Notes: generated from the letters alone by a model not told the origin. Positions 10,821-19,850 are shown, numbered from the stretch's first letter. The stretch: DNA of 64,000 nt from Gordonia terrae (GCF_001698225.1 NZ_CP016594.1:5022001-5086000); one strand, 5' to 3'. A program made the numbers and translations.

Positions 10821-11222
10821 CTAGGCCGGACTGCCCGTCTCGAGCAGCGACTTCAGCTGTGCGAGATCCTTTTCCACCATCTGGGTGTCGCGGTCGAATT
10901 CGTCGTCGGACATGCCCAGCTGCCGGATGGTGAAGACGACTTCGGCGCCTTCTGGATGCGGCAGGACCCGAAGTGGATTGAGCACGGTGTCACCGGTGGG
11001 GAGCACGACCTCGTGGTCGACGACGCCCAGCGCGTTGCGCGGGACGAACCGGACCGTGACGGTGCCCATCGGCGACTCCACGAGCAACTCGTCACCCCGC
11101 CGGACCACCTCCGACTTCGCCAGCCCCGCAGCCCAGCGCGGCAGGTTGTCGGGTTCGGCCGCGAAGTCGTAGACGTTCCCGGGTTCGGCGTTGATGACCA
11201 CACTCACGTGTCGGCTGCGCAT
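10821..11222 (-). CDS. SRPBCC (START/polyketide-cyclase fold) protein
   Basis: 133 residues with a pattern typical of small SRPBCC proteins: an opening beta strand HVSVVINAEPGNVYDFA, then NLPRWAAGL, and a C-terminal amphipathic helix. These bind hydrophobic ligands in a helix-grip cavity. No catalytic residue can be recognised. It is convergent with the upstream hydrolase and 32 bp downstream of the ANTAR gene on the same strand. Confidence 0.75.
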   Translation of the reverse strand: MRSRHVSVVINAEPGNVYDFAAEPDNLPRWAAGLAKSEVVRRGDELLVESPMGTVTVRFVPRNALGVVDHEVVLPTGDTVLNPLRVLPHPEGAEVVFTIRQLGMSDDEFDRDTQMVEKDLAQLKSLLETGSPA

Positions 11223-11254
11223 GTGGCCAACCTAGTCGCCGCGCGGGGGCCGGG

Positions 11255-11986
11255 TCAGGACATCGACTCGGTTCCCGCCTCGCCGGATTCGCTGAGCTCC
11301 CGCTCGATGAGCTGCTCGGCGACCTTTGCCAGCGGCGTGTTGGTGTCCTGGGACAGTCGTCGGAGCAGAGCGAAAGCGGCTACCGCATCAATGCGGAACC
11401 GGTACATGATCATGCCTTTGGCCTGGCCGATGACGTCTCGGCTCGCCAGGGCGCTCTGGAAGTGCTGCTGCTGACGGGCCGCTCGCAGCGCCAGCGCGGC
11501 GTGCGTCGCGAACAGCAGCCCGACTTCCAGGGACTCATCGCCGAACACGTCGGTCTCTTCGGAGAACAGGTTGAGCGCGCCGATGGTGCCCTTGTCGGTG
11601 AACAACTTGAACGACAGGCTCGACCGCAACGGCGTCTCGTCGATGACGCGTGCGGAGAACGCGGGAAACCGCTCGTCGGTGCGGATGTCGTTCACGAGCA
11701 CCGTGTGGTGGTCCCAGGCCGCCAGCAGGCACGGACCCTCGCCGGTTTCTTTCTGGATCTGGTCAGCCGTGATCATCAGGGAATCGGTCGGCGCCAGGGT
11801 GTCGAAATTCTTCTTCTGGTCGACGAGCAGAACACCGGCGTACTGGGCGCCGGGGACATACTCGACGGCCCCGGCGGTAATGGAGCCCAGAACCTGGCCG
11901 GTGGAGTCCTGGGTGCTCTCCGGGACTGCATGCATCTGCCGCGCCAGTTCGGCGATCTTGTGATGGACGTCTGTTGCCACAGGCAT
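11255..11986 (-). CDS. GAF-ANTAR domain RNA-binding regulator
   Basis: 243 residues. The GAF-like sensor spans about residues 25-165 (AGVLLVDQKK..., GEGPCLLAAWDHHTVLVNDI). The ANTAR three-helix domain follows at about 175-232, with ALASRDVIGQAKGMIM and the later alanine/leucine-rich helices. ANTAR proteins bind paired hairpins in nascent mRNA and prevent termination; GAF-ANTAR forms are numerous in Mycobacteriales. No obvious target hairpin pair is seen next to it. Confidence 0.9.
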   Translation of the reverse strand: MPVATDVHHKIAELARQMHAVPESTQDSTGQVLGSITAGAVEYVPGAQYAGVLLVDQKKNFDTLAPTDSLMITADQIQKETGEGPCLLAAWDHHTVLVNDIRTDERFPAFSARVIDETPLRSSLSFKLFTDKGTIGALNLFSEETDVFGDESLEVGLLFATHAALALRAARQQQHFQSALASRDVIGQAKGMIMYRFRIDAVAAFALLRRLSQDTNTPLAKVAEQLIERELSESGEAGTESMS

Positions 11987-12155
11987 TCAACCTCGATTCG
12001 ATGTGCCGGGGGCTGCCCGGCGAGCCTCGTAATCGTACAGAATATTGCACGGGCTCAACCCGGTTGTTCGTGTCGAAGCGCCTCCCGGATGGCCCCGGAT
12101 TGCCTCATTCTTTGGGACGATGAGCCCCTTAACTCAGCCGTACGTGATCTCTACC

Positions 12156-12878
12156 ATGAGCCAGGTGATCAAACGGTTGAGTGTTTCCGTCCTCTGTGTC
12201 ATCGCTGCGATCACGGGGGCGGTGGCCGTCGGCACACCGACCGCCCAGGCCGCGCCATCGTGCTCCGACGTCGAGGTGGTGTTCGCGCGCGGCACCGTCG
12301 AGACGGCGCCGCCGCTCGGTCTCACCGGCCTCTCCTTCGTCGAGGCCGTTCGTTCGCAGCTGCCGGGCAAGACCGTCAGCTCCTACGGTGTTCCGTATCC
12401 CGCGAGCGACCAGTTCAACAACCGCCTGAAGTTCGCCCAGACGGTGGCCGACGGTGTCCGCACCACCCAGAACCGCATCAAGTCCCTGGCCGCGAAGTGC
12501 CCGGGCACCAAGGTCATCCTCGGCGGATACTCCCAGGGCGCCGTCGTCGCGGCCTACTCCGTCCAGGCCGAACTGGATCTGCCGGCGCGATACGCGACTT
12601 ACGACCGGTTCGTGCCGCCGCCGCTGCCGGCGAACATGGCGCGCAACGTCGCCGCGATCGTGCTCTACGGCGCGCCGTCGGATCGCTTCATCGACGACAT
12701 CGGCGCTCCCCCGGTGAAGGTGGCCGCGCCCTACCGCAGCCGCACGGTTCGCTACTGCGTCCCCGGTGACACCATCTGCAACGGTTCTCCGGTCGGCGGT
12801 CCCAACGCCCTGCACGTGCTCTACTCGGTGAACGGCATGACCCTCGAGGGCGCCCGGTACGCGGCCCGGCGCGTCTGA
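12156..12878 (+). CDS. Secreted cutinase-family serine esterase (Culp type)
   Basis: 240 residues. A signal peptide (KR followed by a hydrophobic core and cleavage near AQA-AP, about residue 32) sends it to the cell envelope or outside. The catalytic Ser is in GGYSQGA at about 126; the Asp and His are in VPGDTIC and the ALHVLY segment. Cysteines near 36, 110 and 195-202 fit the conserved disulfides. Mycobacterial relatives cleave lipid esters. ATG 12156 gives a normal signal peptide; ATG 12120, in frame with GGGA upstream, is a possible alternative adding 12 residues. Confidence 0.9.
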   Translation: MSQVIKRLSVSVLCVIAAITGAVAVGTPTAQAAPSCSDVEVVFARGTVETAPPLGLTGLSFVEAVRSQLPGKTVSSYGVPYPASDQFNNRLKFAQTVADGVRTTQNRIKSLAAKCPGTKVILGGYSQGAVVAAYSVQAELDLPARYATYDRFVPPPLPANMARNVAAIVLYGAPSDRFIDDIGAPPVKVAAPYRSRTVRYCVPGDTICNGSPVGGPNALHVLYSVNGMTLEGARYAARRV

Positions 12879-12897
12879 ACGGAGAAGCTCACACGGC

Positions 12898-13056
12898 TCA
12901 GAAGTCCGGCGCCGGCACGACCTTCGCGAAGGTCCGGCCGGCGTCGGACTTCGTCGCTTCGTAGACGAGAGCGAGTTCGGCGCGCTCGAAGTTGCGGAAC
13001 CACTCGTCCCAACTGATGTGCTCGACTTCGTTGTCTGTGCGTTGACCACCTGACAA
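12898..13056 (-). CDS. Small conserved-looking protein, unknown
   Basis: About 52 residues if TTG 13056 is the start. The body has a pattern I associate with short uncharacterised actinobacterial proteins: EHISWDEWFRNFERAELALVYEA and then a basic/aromatic end (FAKVV). Earlier codons are open, but their composition looks like readthrough of another frame. The start is uncertain. No function is known. It lies between the cutinase and a TetR gene. Confidence 0.4.
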   Translation of the reverse strand: MSGGQRTDNEVEHISWDEWFRNFERAELALVYEATKSDAGRTFAKVVPAPDF

Positions 13057-13175
13057 CCGAAGACGACCAGAAGGTTGTGGACCCGTGAGGCCGAAACGAC
13101 GGGTTCGCAAACGCATGCCGCATGTCCCCCAACCGACGGCGACTGAAGGTTCCTGACCGCCGTGGCCCCCGGCGC

Positions 13176-13850
13176 TCAGCCCGCGAGAAGCGCGACGATG
13201 GCCCTGGCCAGGCCGCGGCGGGCGAGTTGCTGGTCCTGAAAGGTGCCGAGCTGTTTCTCCGACACCAGCCCGCGCATGGCCCCCGGGAGAAACGCCGCCA
13301 CCTCCCGAACCCGCTCCGGGTCGACGTCGAGGTCGGCGAACGCGCGCTGGCATGAGTCGATCCAGGACGGTCCCCACGAGGCGAATTCGGCCGCGGTCTT
13401 GGGGAACAGGCGACGCAGCTCGTCCGGGTCCCGTGGCAGCGCGGCCCGCAGTGTCTCGATCGCCCGCGACTCGGGTGCGGTCAGTCCGTCGTACATGAGG
13501 TCGACGATGGCCGCGACCCGTTCCGCCAACGGCGCTTCGGGTTTCACGCTCACCGGCAGGTCGCCGCGATGTTCCGCGGTCCGATGCAGCACCGCCGCCC
13601 ACAGACCGTCGATGTCGTCGAACTGATACTTGATCGCGCCCCACGTCGCACCGATGTCCTTGGCGATCCGGTTGCCCGACACCGACGCGGGGTCACCGGT
13701 CGCCAGCGAGACGAGCGCGGCGTCGAGCATCGCGTCGCGCGTCGCCTGGCCGCGCTTGTTCGCCCGCCGCGGGACGCCGGCAGTACCGCTGTCGGGGATA
13801 CCGGCGTCCGCGGACCGTGTGTCGGAGATGCGGGAGTCACCGGAGACCAT
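13176..13850 (-). CDS. TetR-family transcriptional regulator of the Rieske/hydrolase cluster
   Basis: 224 residues from ATG 13850. After a disordered N-terminus of about 30 residues (rich in Ser, Asp and Gly) comes a TetR HTH: MLDAALVSLATGD...GNRIAKDIGATWGAIKYQF, in which Trp and Lys occupy the recognition helix. It is divergent from the hydrolase-Rieske-reductase operon at 14126. The palindrome at 14089-14102 is the obvious operator. Confidence 0.85.
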   Translation of the reverse strand: MVSGDSRISDTRSADAGIPDSGTAGVPRRANKRGQATRDAMLDAALVSLATGDPASVSGNRIAKDIGATWGAIKYQFDDIDGLWAAVLHRTAEHRGDLPVSVKPEAPLAERVAAIVDLMYDGLTAPESRAIETLRAALPRDPDELRRLFPKTAAEFASWGPSWIDSCQRAFADLDVDPERVREVAAFLPGAMRGLVSEKQLGTFQDQQLARRGLARAIVALLAG

Positions 13851-14088
13851 GGCTGCCGATCGTAGTCGGACCGTTCGCGGCCACGACGCTCCACCAACGC
13901 CCTCACGGGCGAGATGTTTGGCGATCGTTCGCTCGGCTACCCGTCCGATCACCCGATGGTGACGAACTGCGGAGGACCGATGGACGAGCCGGCGCTCGGC
14001 CGGTTCGACACAACCCGACATATGGCACAAACCGTGATTCCGAAACACTAGGAACACATCGCATGGGTTTGTATCATCAAGGTCTCCT

Positions 14089-14102
14089 GTGACACCTGTC
14101 AC
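14089..14102. promoter_or_regulatory. Palindromic operator GTGACA-CC-TGTCAC
   Basis: A perfect 6-bp dyad with a 2-bp centre ends 23 bases before the ATG at 14126 and lies between a divergent TetR gene and the catabolic operon. Its position over the likely transcription start suggests repression. Binding by the neighbouring TetR protein is inferred. Confidence 0.6.
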
Positions 14103-14125
14103 GAGGCGGGGGCGAGGAGGACGAC

Positions 14126-15151
14126 ATGATTTCCACCGGTGTACTGGGTTCGGCCCGACACACCCTGGCCGGTTTCTCGCCGGCCGAGGCTCGTCGGCGG
14201 CTGCGCAACCGTGAGTACGTGGACGCCCTCTTCAACAGCCGGGAACCCGAACGAACCTCATGGGCGGTCACCGACGACGGCGCACGGCTGCGTGTCGTAC
14301 ACCACGGCCCCGCAGACGCACCCGTCCTGGTCCTCGTGCACGGCTGGTCATGTTGCGTGGAGTACTGGAATCCACAGGTCAACGCCCTTGCCGAGCGCTA
14401 CCACGTGATCGCCTACGATCAGCGCGGACACGGCGAGAGCACCTGGGGCAAACGGAAATTCGACGCCGACGTGCTGGCGGACGATCTGTCCACCGTGGTG
14501 TCCCAGACGATCCCCGACACTTCCAAGGCAGTCTTCGTCGGCCACAGCATGGGCGGCATCACCCTGCAGGCGTGGGCGCACCGACATCGCGGCCAGGCCG
14601 AGGCTCGAGCAGCGGCAATGATCCTCGCCAACACCACCTGGGGCGGCATCGCCACCGAGAGCCGCGTACTGCCGCTCGTGAACGGTCCGATCAAGGCGCC
14701 GCTGTGGCTCCTGCAGATGGCACTGTCGGTACCGATCCCGTTCCCCGGTGACCGGTTCACGAGGAGCGTGATCCGCCATCGCGTCCTCAACGGCCGGTCC
14801 GCGACCGTCGACCACGCCGCATTCGTCCTCGCGATGACCCGCTCGTGCACCCCGAGCTCGCGAGCCAAGGCCGCAGTGGCCCTCCTTCAACTGGCGATGG
14901 GACCCACCGGCGCGGAGGCGATCTCGGTGCCGACGACGGTGATAGGCGGGCGGCACGACCTCCTTCTCCCCCATGCGATGACCCAGCGCATCGCACACGC
15001 CCTGTCGATCCGCGGCCAGCTCGACCGCCTCGTGGTCCTCGACACCGGGCACGCGTCGAACATCGAGGCCGCCGAGGACTTCACGGCCGAGATCCACCGG
15101 GTCATGCATGCGGCGTCGTCGACTCCGGAGTTGGTCGAAACCGCCAGCTGA
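14126..15151 (+). CDS. Alpha/beta hydrolase (first gene of Rieske operon)
   Basis: 341 residues. An N-terminal helical stretch precedes the fold. LVLVHGWSC (about 72) is the oxyanion loop, GHSMGG (about 138) the nucleophile elbow, and DTGHASNIE (about 310) holds the catalytic His. It is longer than typical hydrolases by an N-terminal 45-residue part (SARHTLAGFSPAEARRRL). ATG 14126 follows GAGGAGG. The downstream Rieske oxygenase starts 64 bp after its stop, which suggests hydrolysis of an ester or ring-cleavage product in the same pathway. Confidence 0.88.
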   Translation: MISTGVLGSARHTLAGFSPAEARRRLRNREYVDALFNSREPERTSWAVTDDGARLRVVHHGPADAPVLVLVHGWSCCVEYWNPQVNALAERYHVIAYDQRGHGESTWGKRKFDADVLADDLSTVVSQTIPDTSKAVFVGHSMGGITLQAWAHRHRGQAEARAAAMILANTTWGGIATESRVLPLVNGPIKAPLWLLQMALSVPIPFPGDRFTRSVIRHRVLNGRSATVDHAAFVLAMTRSCTPSSRAKAAVALLQLAMGPTGAEAISVPTTVIGGRHDLLLPHAMTQRIAHALSIRGQLDRLVVLDTGHASNIEAAEDFTAEIHRVMHAASSTPELVETAS

Positions 15152-15215
15152 CCAGGAGGGACAACTTTCAAAGAACCCTCTTGCATTCCGCGTCGGCGGG
15201 ACCTACCGTTGCCCC

Positions 15216-16310
15216 ATGGCGAGAACGCCCCTGTCGATGACACCCACCGGCTGGTTCCAGGTCGCCTGGTGCTCGGAGATCGCCGTCGGGGCCGTCCACA
15301 CGATGAAATACTTCGGCCGCGAGATGGTCGCCTGGCGGTCCCGCTCGGGCGCGGTCTCCGTCTTCGATGCCTATTGCGAACACCTCGGCGCCCATCTCGG
15401 TCACGGCGGCCACGTCGACGGCGAGAACCTGGTGTGTCCGTTCCACGGCTGGGAGTGGAACCGCGAGGGGCGCAACGTGTGCATCCCGTACGAGAAACAC
15501 CCCAACCGGGGACGCCGCATCCGCAGCTACCCCGTCCTCGAACGCAACGAGGCAGTCTGGATCTGGCACGACACCGACGGTCGCCCACCATATTTCGATG
15601 TTCCCGACATCTTCGGCGACTTCGGCGACGACCGCACCGCGGCCGACTACTACCCGCCGGTCCCCGCCGCCACCCTGTTCCGGCCGGGACTCGAGATCCA
15701 TCCGCAGTACATCATGGAGAACGGCGTCGACTTCGCCCACTTCAAGTTCGTCCACAAGACCCCGTTCATGCCGGAGTTCACCCGGCACGACTTCGCCGGT
15801 CCGGTGTCCCACGTCGACTTCACGATCGCATTCGAGGACGGCGCGACACTCGAGAACGCCACCAGTGGAGTCGAATCCATCAACGCCGGGCTCGGGTGTT
15901 CGGTGACCAAGAGCTGGGGCATGGTCGACAATCGCACGATGCCGGCGGTCACCCCGGTCGACGAGCACACCTCCGACGTCCGGTTCACCGTGTGGATCGG
16001 CCGCAAACCGGGTGAGGAGACCGGCGAGATCACCCGCTACGGCACCGTCATGGCCGACCTCGTCATCGAGCAGTTCGCCGCCGACATCGACATCTGGGCG
16101 CACCAGCGCTACTCCGACCCGCCCGCCCTGTCCCGCAAAGAGTTCGAAGGCTTCACCGCCCTTCGGAAGTGGGCGCGCCAGTTCTATCCCGACGGCGGGC
16201 CCGACGGCGCCGACCCGTCCGCACCGAGCGGCGCCGTGCCGTCGGCGGAGGAGTTCGTCCGCATCCGCCGATCCGAGCTCGACGCGCTGCGCGCCGCCGC
16301 GCAGCCCTGA
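15216..16310 (+). CDS. Rieske non-heme iron oxygenase, alpha subunit (KshA-like organisation)
   Basis: 364 residues. The Rieske [2Fe-2S] domain has CEHLGAH (about 54) and CPFHGW (about 74), that is, C-x-H...C-x2-H. The mononuclear iron motif lies in ENGVDFAHFKFVH (about 168-180), giving His, His and a bridging Asp. These enzymes hydroxylate rings with electrons from a reductase. Substrate class (steroid, terpene or aromatic) cannot be told from the sequence. The start has no strong ribosome site; ATG 15216 was chosen because the fold begins at once. No ferredoxin reductase is adjacent. Confidence 0.85.
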   Translation: MARTPLSMTPTGWFQVAWCSEIAVGAVHTMKYFGREMVAWRSRSGAVSVFDAYCEHLGAHLGHGGHVDGENLVCPFHGWEWNREGRNVCIPYEKHPNRGRRIRSYPVLERNEAVWIWHDTDGRPPYFDVPDIFGDFGDDRTAADYYPPVPAATLFRPGLEIHPQYIMENGVDFAHFKFVHKTPFMPEFTRHDFAGPVSHVDFTIAFEDGATLENATSGVESINAGLGCSVTKSWGMVDNRTMPAVTPVDEHTSDVRFTVWIGRKPGEETGEITRYGTVMADLVIEQFAADIDIWAHQRYSDPPALSRKEFEGFTALRKWARQFYPDGGPDGADPSAPSGAVPSAEEFVRIRRSELDALRAAAQP

Positions 16311-16340
16311 CCGGAACTGCTTCCGCCGAAAGGATCTGTC

Positions 16341-17426
16341 ATGACCGCCTCCCCACGTATCCGCGTCTTCCAAGTCGCCACCGGAAACCTCGGCACCGAG
16401 ATGATCGGACGCATCCAGTCGCATCCGGACCTCGAACTGGTTGGCCTGCACTGCTATACGCCCGACAAGATCGGCCGGGATGCCGGTGAGATCGTCGGCA
16501 TCGATCCGGTCGGTGTGACCGCAACCGGCACGGTCGAGGAGATCATCGCCGCCCGTCCGGATGTGCTCACGTTCCACGGCGTCTTTCCCGACGAGGATCT
16601 CTACGTCGAGGTTCTCGAGGCCGGGATCGACGTCGTCACCACCGCGGACTGGATCACCGGGTTCCACCGCGACACCAACCACCCGCACCAGTCCGGGCGC
16701 AAGGTCAGCGAGGTCATCGCCGAGGCCTGCGAGCGCGGTGGAGCCACCTTCTACGGCACCGGCATGAATCCCGGTCTGGCACAGATCCTCGGGATCGTGC
16801 ACACCGCCGACGTCGCCGACATCGAGAACGTCACGGTGATCGAATCCGTCGACGTCTCCTGCCACCATTCCGTCGACACCTGGAAGGCGGTCGGATACGG
16901 CCTGCCCGTCGACGACCCCAACATCCCCGATTCGCTGTACAAGTACACCGCGGTGTTCGCGGACTCGGTCTACCTGATGGCCGACGCCTTCGATCTCGAA
17001 CTCGACGAGGTGACCTTCTCCTACGAGCTGGGCGCCTGCACCAAGGACGTCGACCTCGGCTGGTATCAGCTCCCGCAGGGCTCACTCGGCGGCAGCTACA
17101 TCAAGTACCAGGGCATGGTCGACGGCGTTGCGCGCGTCGAATCGCATCTCGAATGGCAGATGACACCGCACACCGATCCGTCGTGGAACATCCAGGCCTG
17201 CTACATCACCCAGGTGACCGGCGACCCGAACATCTACTCCAAGCACATGATCTTCCCGCGCAAGGGTTTCGACCTCTCCAACCCGGAGAACTTCGCGTCC
17301 ATCGGCATGACCGTCACCGGACTCCCGGCCCTCAACTCGATCCGGTCCGTCGCGGCGGCACCGCCGGGCATCGTGACGAGTGCCGACCTCCCGCTGCGAT
17401 CATTCGCCGGGCGGTTCGCGATCTGA
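16341..17426 (+). CDS. NAD(P)-binding reductase, dihydrodipicolinate-reductase/diaminopentanoate-dehydrogenase-like fold
   Basis: 361 residues. The nucleotide-binding loop at the N-terminus reads VFQVATGNLGTEM. DVVTTADWI and GTGMNPGLAQIL are characteristic of the DapB-like/2,4-diaminopentanoate dehydrogenase superfamily. AAAGGATC-like purines (AAAGGATCTGTC) precede the ATG. It is 30 bp downstream of the Rieske gene and so probably works in the same pathway. A paralog in a different catabolic cluster lies at 29002-30072. The substrate is unknown. Confidence 0.75.
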   Translation: MTASPRIRVFQVATGNLGTEMIGRIQSHPDLELVGLHCYTPDKIGRDAGEIVGIDPVGVTATGTVEEIIAARPDVLTFHGVFPDEDLYVEVLEAGIDVVTTADWITGFHRDTNHPHQSGRKVSEVIAEACERGGATFYGTGMNPGLAQILGIVHTADVADIENVTVIESVDVSCHHSVDTWKAVGYGLPVDDPNIPDSLYKYTAVFADSVYLMADAFDLELDEVTFSYELGACTKDVDLGWYQLPQGSLGGSYIKYQGMVDGVARVESHLEWQMTPHTDPSWNIQACYITQVTGDPNIYSKHMIFPRKGFDLSNPENFASIGMTVTGLPALNSIRSVAAAPPGIVTSADLPLRSFAGRFAI

Positions 17427-17439
17427 CGGAACGTGTTGC

Positions 17440-17484
17440 GACCCTTCGTGGCTCGTCGCTAGCGCTCCTCGCACCTCAGGGAGC
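17440..17484. repeat. Intergenic repeat family B, single copy
   Basis: 45 bases located exactly between the stops of two convergent genes (17426 and 17490). Its reverse complement recurs at 50933-51021: ...CCCTGAGGTGCGAGGAGCG, then GCGACGAGCC and ACGAAGGG. It contains the same pair of 9-mers as family A (GCGAGGAGC and GCGACGAGC), but in the opposite order. Confidence 0.8.
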
Positions 17485-17489
17485 GGGGG

Positions 17490-18422
17490 TCAACCGAGGT
17501 CGATGGTCACCCCGGTGAGTTCGGCACCGATGTCCCACAGTCGTGCGGCGACGTCGCGGTCCTTGGCCTTCACCGACGGCTCGACCAGTACGGGCGGACC
17601 GGCGAGCCCGAGACTGCCGACGGGACCGTAGTATTCGCCGCCCTGCGCCTTCGGATCGGTGGCCGCACGAAGGACGGGCAGGGCACCGTCGGGCGGGTCC
17701 ATGATGAACCGGTCGGTGAGCCAGCGCAGCGACGGTGCGTGGTAGGCCCACTGGAGGAACCGGCTCTGCTCACGCATCACCCCGGTCCGAGTACCACCGG
17801 GGTGGGCCGCCAGCGAGATCGCCGACACCTCGGCGTCTCTCATCCGACGGTCGAGTTCCATCGCGAACAGCATCTGGGCGAGTTTCGCTCGCGAGTACGC
17901 ACCCGCACTGCTGAAGGTCCGGTCCATCGGTAGATCGGAGAAGTCGATGGCGCCGGCGCGGTGGGCATGACTGCCCACGGTGACCACGCGTGCCGAGTCC
18001 GCGGCGAGCAGGCGATCGGCCAGGAGCCCGGTGAGTGCGTAGTGACCGAGATAATTTGTGCCGAAGTCGATCTCGAAACCGTCGGGCGTCAGTTCGCGCC
18101 GCGCCCGCATGACGCCGGCGTTGTTGACCAGCAGATCGATCCGTGGATGACGCCGCCGGATCTCGGCGGCGGCGTCATGGACGGAATCCAGACTCGCGAG
18201 GTCGAGATCGACGAGCTCCAGCTCTGCCCCGGGGACCTTGCCCACGATGTCGTCGCGGGCCTCCACCGAGGTCTGGGGATTGCGGCACGCGAGCACGACA
18301 CGCGCGCCCAGCGTCGCCAGCCCGAGCGCGATCTCGCGTCCGATCCCCGAATTCGCGCCGGTCACCACCGCGACCCGACCGGTCTGCGGTGGCGCGTCGG
18401 CCAACATCCACCCCGACTTCAC
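17490..18422 (-). CDS. Short-chain dehydrogenase/reductase (retinol-dehydrogenase-like)
   Basis: 310 residues from GTG 18422. VVTGANSGIGREIA (about 16-29) is the cofactor loop, LLVNNAGVM (about 95) the structural NNAG and AYSRAKL (about 170) the catalytic YxxxK. The start is chosen at GTG 18422 because GGAGGGGG lies 7 bases upstream; an in-frame GTG at 18470 lies inside a hairpin and has no ribosome site. It follows a StyA-like monooxygenase on the same strand, so it could oxidise the alcohol or epoxide-derived product. Confidence 0.85.
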   Translation of the reverse strand: MKSGWMLADAPPQTGRVAVVTGANSGIGREIALGLATLGARVVLACRNPQTSVEARDDIVGKVPGAELELVDLDLASLDSVHDAAAEIRRRHPRIDLLVNNAGVMRARRELTPDGFEIDFGTNYLGHYALTGLLADRLLAADSARVVTVGSHAHRAGAIDFSDLPMDRTFSSAGAYSRAKLAQMLFAMELDRRMRDAEVSAISLAAHPGGTRTGVMREQSRFLQWAYHAPSLRWLTDRFIMDPPDGALPVLRAATDPKAQGGEYYGPVGSLGLAGPPVLVEPSVKAKDRDVAARLWDIGAELTGVTIDLG

Positions 18423-18429
18423 ATCTGCC

Positions 18430-18485
18430 CCCTCCGGCGTCGACTCGAACGACGATGTCGTTCGTATCACATCGACGCCGGAGGG
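18430..18485 (-). promoter_or_regulatory. Hairpin that pairs with the SDR ribosome-binding site; inner 8-bp palindrome
   Basis: In the transcript CCCTCCGGCGTCGA (18485-18472) is the exact complement of TCGACGCCGGAGGG (18443-18430). The second arm contains the GGAGGG that serves GTG 18422. Between the arms is a second perfect palindrome, CGAACGAC-ATC-GTCGTTCG (18446-18464). The element could hide the ribosome site, terminate the upstream gene, or be a DNA operator; these cannot be separated by sequence. Confidence 0.6.
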
Positions 18486-18491
18486 CGGGCG

Positions 18492-19850
18492 TCAGGCGCT
18501 CACGGCCGCCGGGGTGGCGCTGCTGAACTGTCCGGCCGGCGCGAAGCGGGCGAGGACCTCCTCGTGCGGCTCTCCGGCCACCGCGGCGATGAAACCCTCC
18601 ACGTCCTCACGGGTCCGCAGACCGAGCAGCGGATTCGGTTCGGAGAGCAGACCGAACAACGCCGACGCGATGGCGGGACTGACGGCGGCAGCCGGAAACG
18701 ACAACTCCAGGTGGGTCGCGTAGTCGGGGTCGCCCAGGTAGAGCCGGGTGACCTCGACCGCGGCCCGTCCACGTCGCTCCCAGTGCTTCTCGAACTCCGC
18801 CGACAGCCACTCGGCGGTGAACTCACCCTCGTGGTCCCGTGCGGCCTTGACGAGTTCGGCGACCTGGAACAGCGTGTTGGCTGCCCCCTGGCCCGCGACC
18901 GGGTCGACGGCGATCGCGGTGTCGCCGATCGCCGCCACCGGGTGTCCGCCCGCGGTGGTCGCGACGGACTGCCGGACAGTCGGGGTGACCGCGCCCTTGA
19001 GCCACGACACCGGATCGGACTCGATGACCTCGAGCTGGTCGATGACCGGTGCGTCCTCCGGGAAGTACTCCGCGAAGATGCCGGAGATCGTCTGCCGGGC
19101 GGACACCGCGTCGTGGACGTCGTCGAGCCGGGCCGCCCACGCTCCGGCGGGCTTGGCGAAGACGATGAACGACCACGTCGGCCCGGCATCTTTGTGCAGG
19201 AACGGTCCGACGAAGATCTCCCCGTTCTGGGCATCGAGGTTGAACAGCGAGTGGTCGCCGCCCGCGCTGCTGCGGTAAGCGAAGGATTCGGGGCCGTGGT
19301 CGACGCCGGTCAGGGTGACCTGCAGCAGACGACGCTGCGGTTCCCGGTAGTGACTACGTGATTCGTCGACCGGGAAGAGCGTCGACAAACCGCCCTTGCC
19401 GGTCGCGACGAGGGTGATGTCGGCGTCGGCCGCGATCGCGTCGAGGCGGTCGAGCCCGATCTGCCCGACCTCGAATCGTCCACCGCGGTCCAGGAACCGG
19501 GCCAGGCGGTCGTCGGCACGCAGGCGCAGGTCGACAGCCTGTGCGACGTAGCCGTAGTCCGGATTGAACTCGAGGACCGCGGCGCGCTCGTCGCCTGCAC
19601 CTGAGTACAGACGAGCGCTGATACCCGTCGTGTTGCCGACCTCGTACAGGTCGTCGATGATCTCGGCGTCCCACTCGCGCGGCTTTCCGAAGAGCACCCC
19701 GACCCCGGTCGGCGGCACCTTGTCGCGCAGCGACTCGCGGTCCCGGTCGCTGTAGAGCGTGACGTCGAATCCGGCGTCGACGAATCCGAGTGCCGCGCTG
19801 GTCCCGGCCAGCCCGGCCCCGATGATCGCGACCGATCGTCGTGCTGTCAT
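18492..19850 (-). CDS. FAD-dependent styrene/indole monooxygenase-like (StyA family)
   Basis: 452 residues. The N-terminal FAD fingerprint VAIIGAGLAGTSAALGF is followed by VTLYSDRDRE, as in StyA enzymes. A later GDTAIAVDPVAGQGAANTLFQ is the flavin-site motif typical of group E monooxygenases. StyA epoxidises vinyl aromatics with FADH2 supplied by a separate reductase (StyB), which is not seen here. GGGGAG lies 8 bases before ATG 19850. The C-terminus is 50 residues longer than usual StyA. It is followed by an SDR 69 bp downstream. Confidence 0.8.
   Translation of the reverse strand: MTARRSVAIIGAGLAGTSAALGFVDAGFDVTLYSDRDRESLRDKVPPTGVGVLFGKPREWDAEIIDDLYEVGNTTGISARLYSGAGDERAAVLEFNPDYGYVAQAVDLRLRADDRLARFLDRGGRFEVGQIGLDRLDAIAADADITLVATGKGGLSTLFPVDESRSHYREPQRRLLQVTLTGVDHGPESFAYRSSAGGDHSLFNLDAQNGEIFVGPFLHKDAGPTWSFIVFAKPAGAWAARLDDVHDAVSARQTISGIFAEYFPEDAPVIDQLEVIESDPVSWLKGAVTPTVRQSVATTAGGHPVAAIGDTAIAVDPVAGQGAANTLFQVAELVKAARDHEGEFTAEWLSAEFEKHWERRGRAAVEVTRLYLGDPDYATHLELSFPAAAVSPAIASALFGLLSEPNPLLGLRTREDVEGFIAAVAGEPHEEVLARFAPAGQFSSATPAAVSA

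Noticed and set aside
15168..16868. 566-residue open frame opposite the Rieske oxygenase and reductase
   Set aside because: Antisense to two genes with clear motifs and runs across their boundary.
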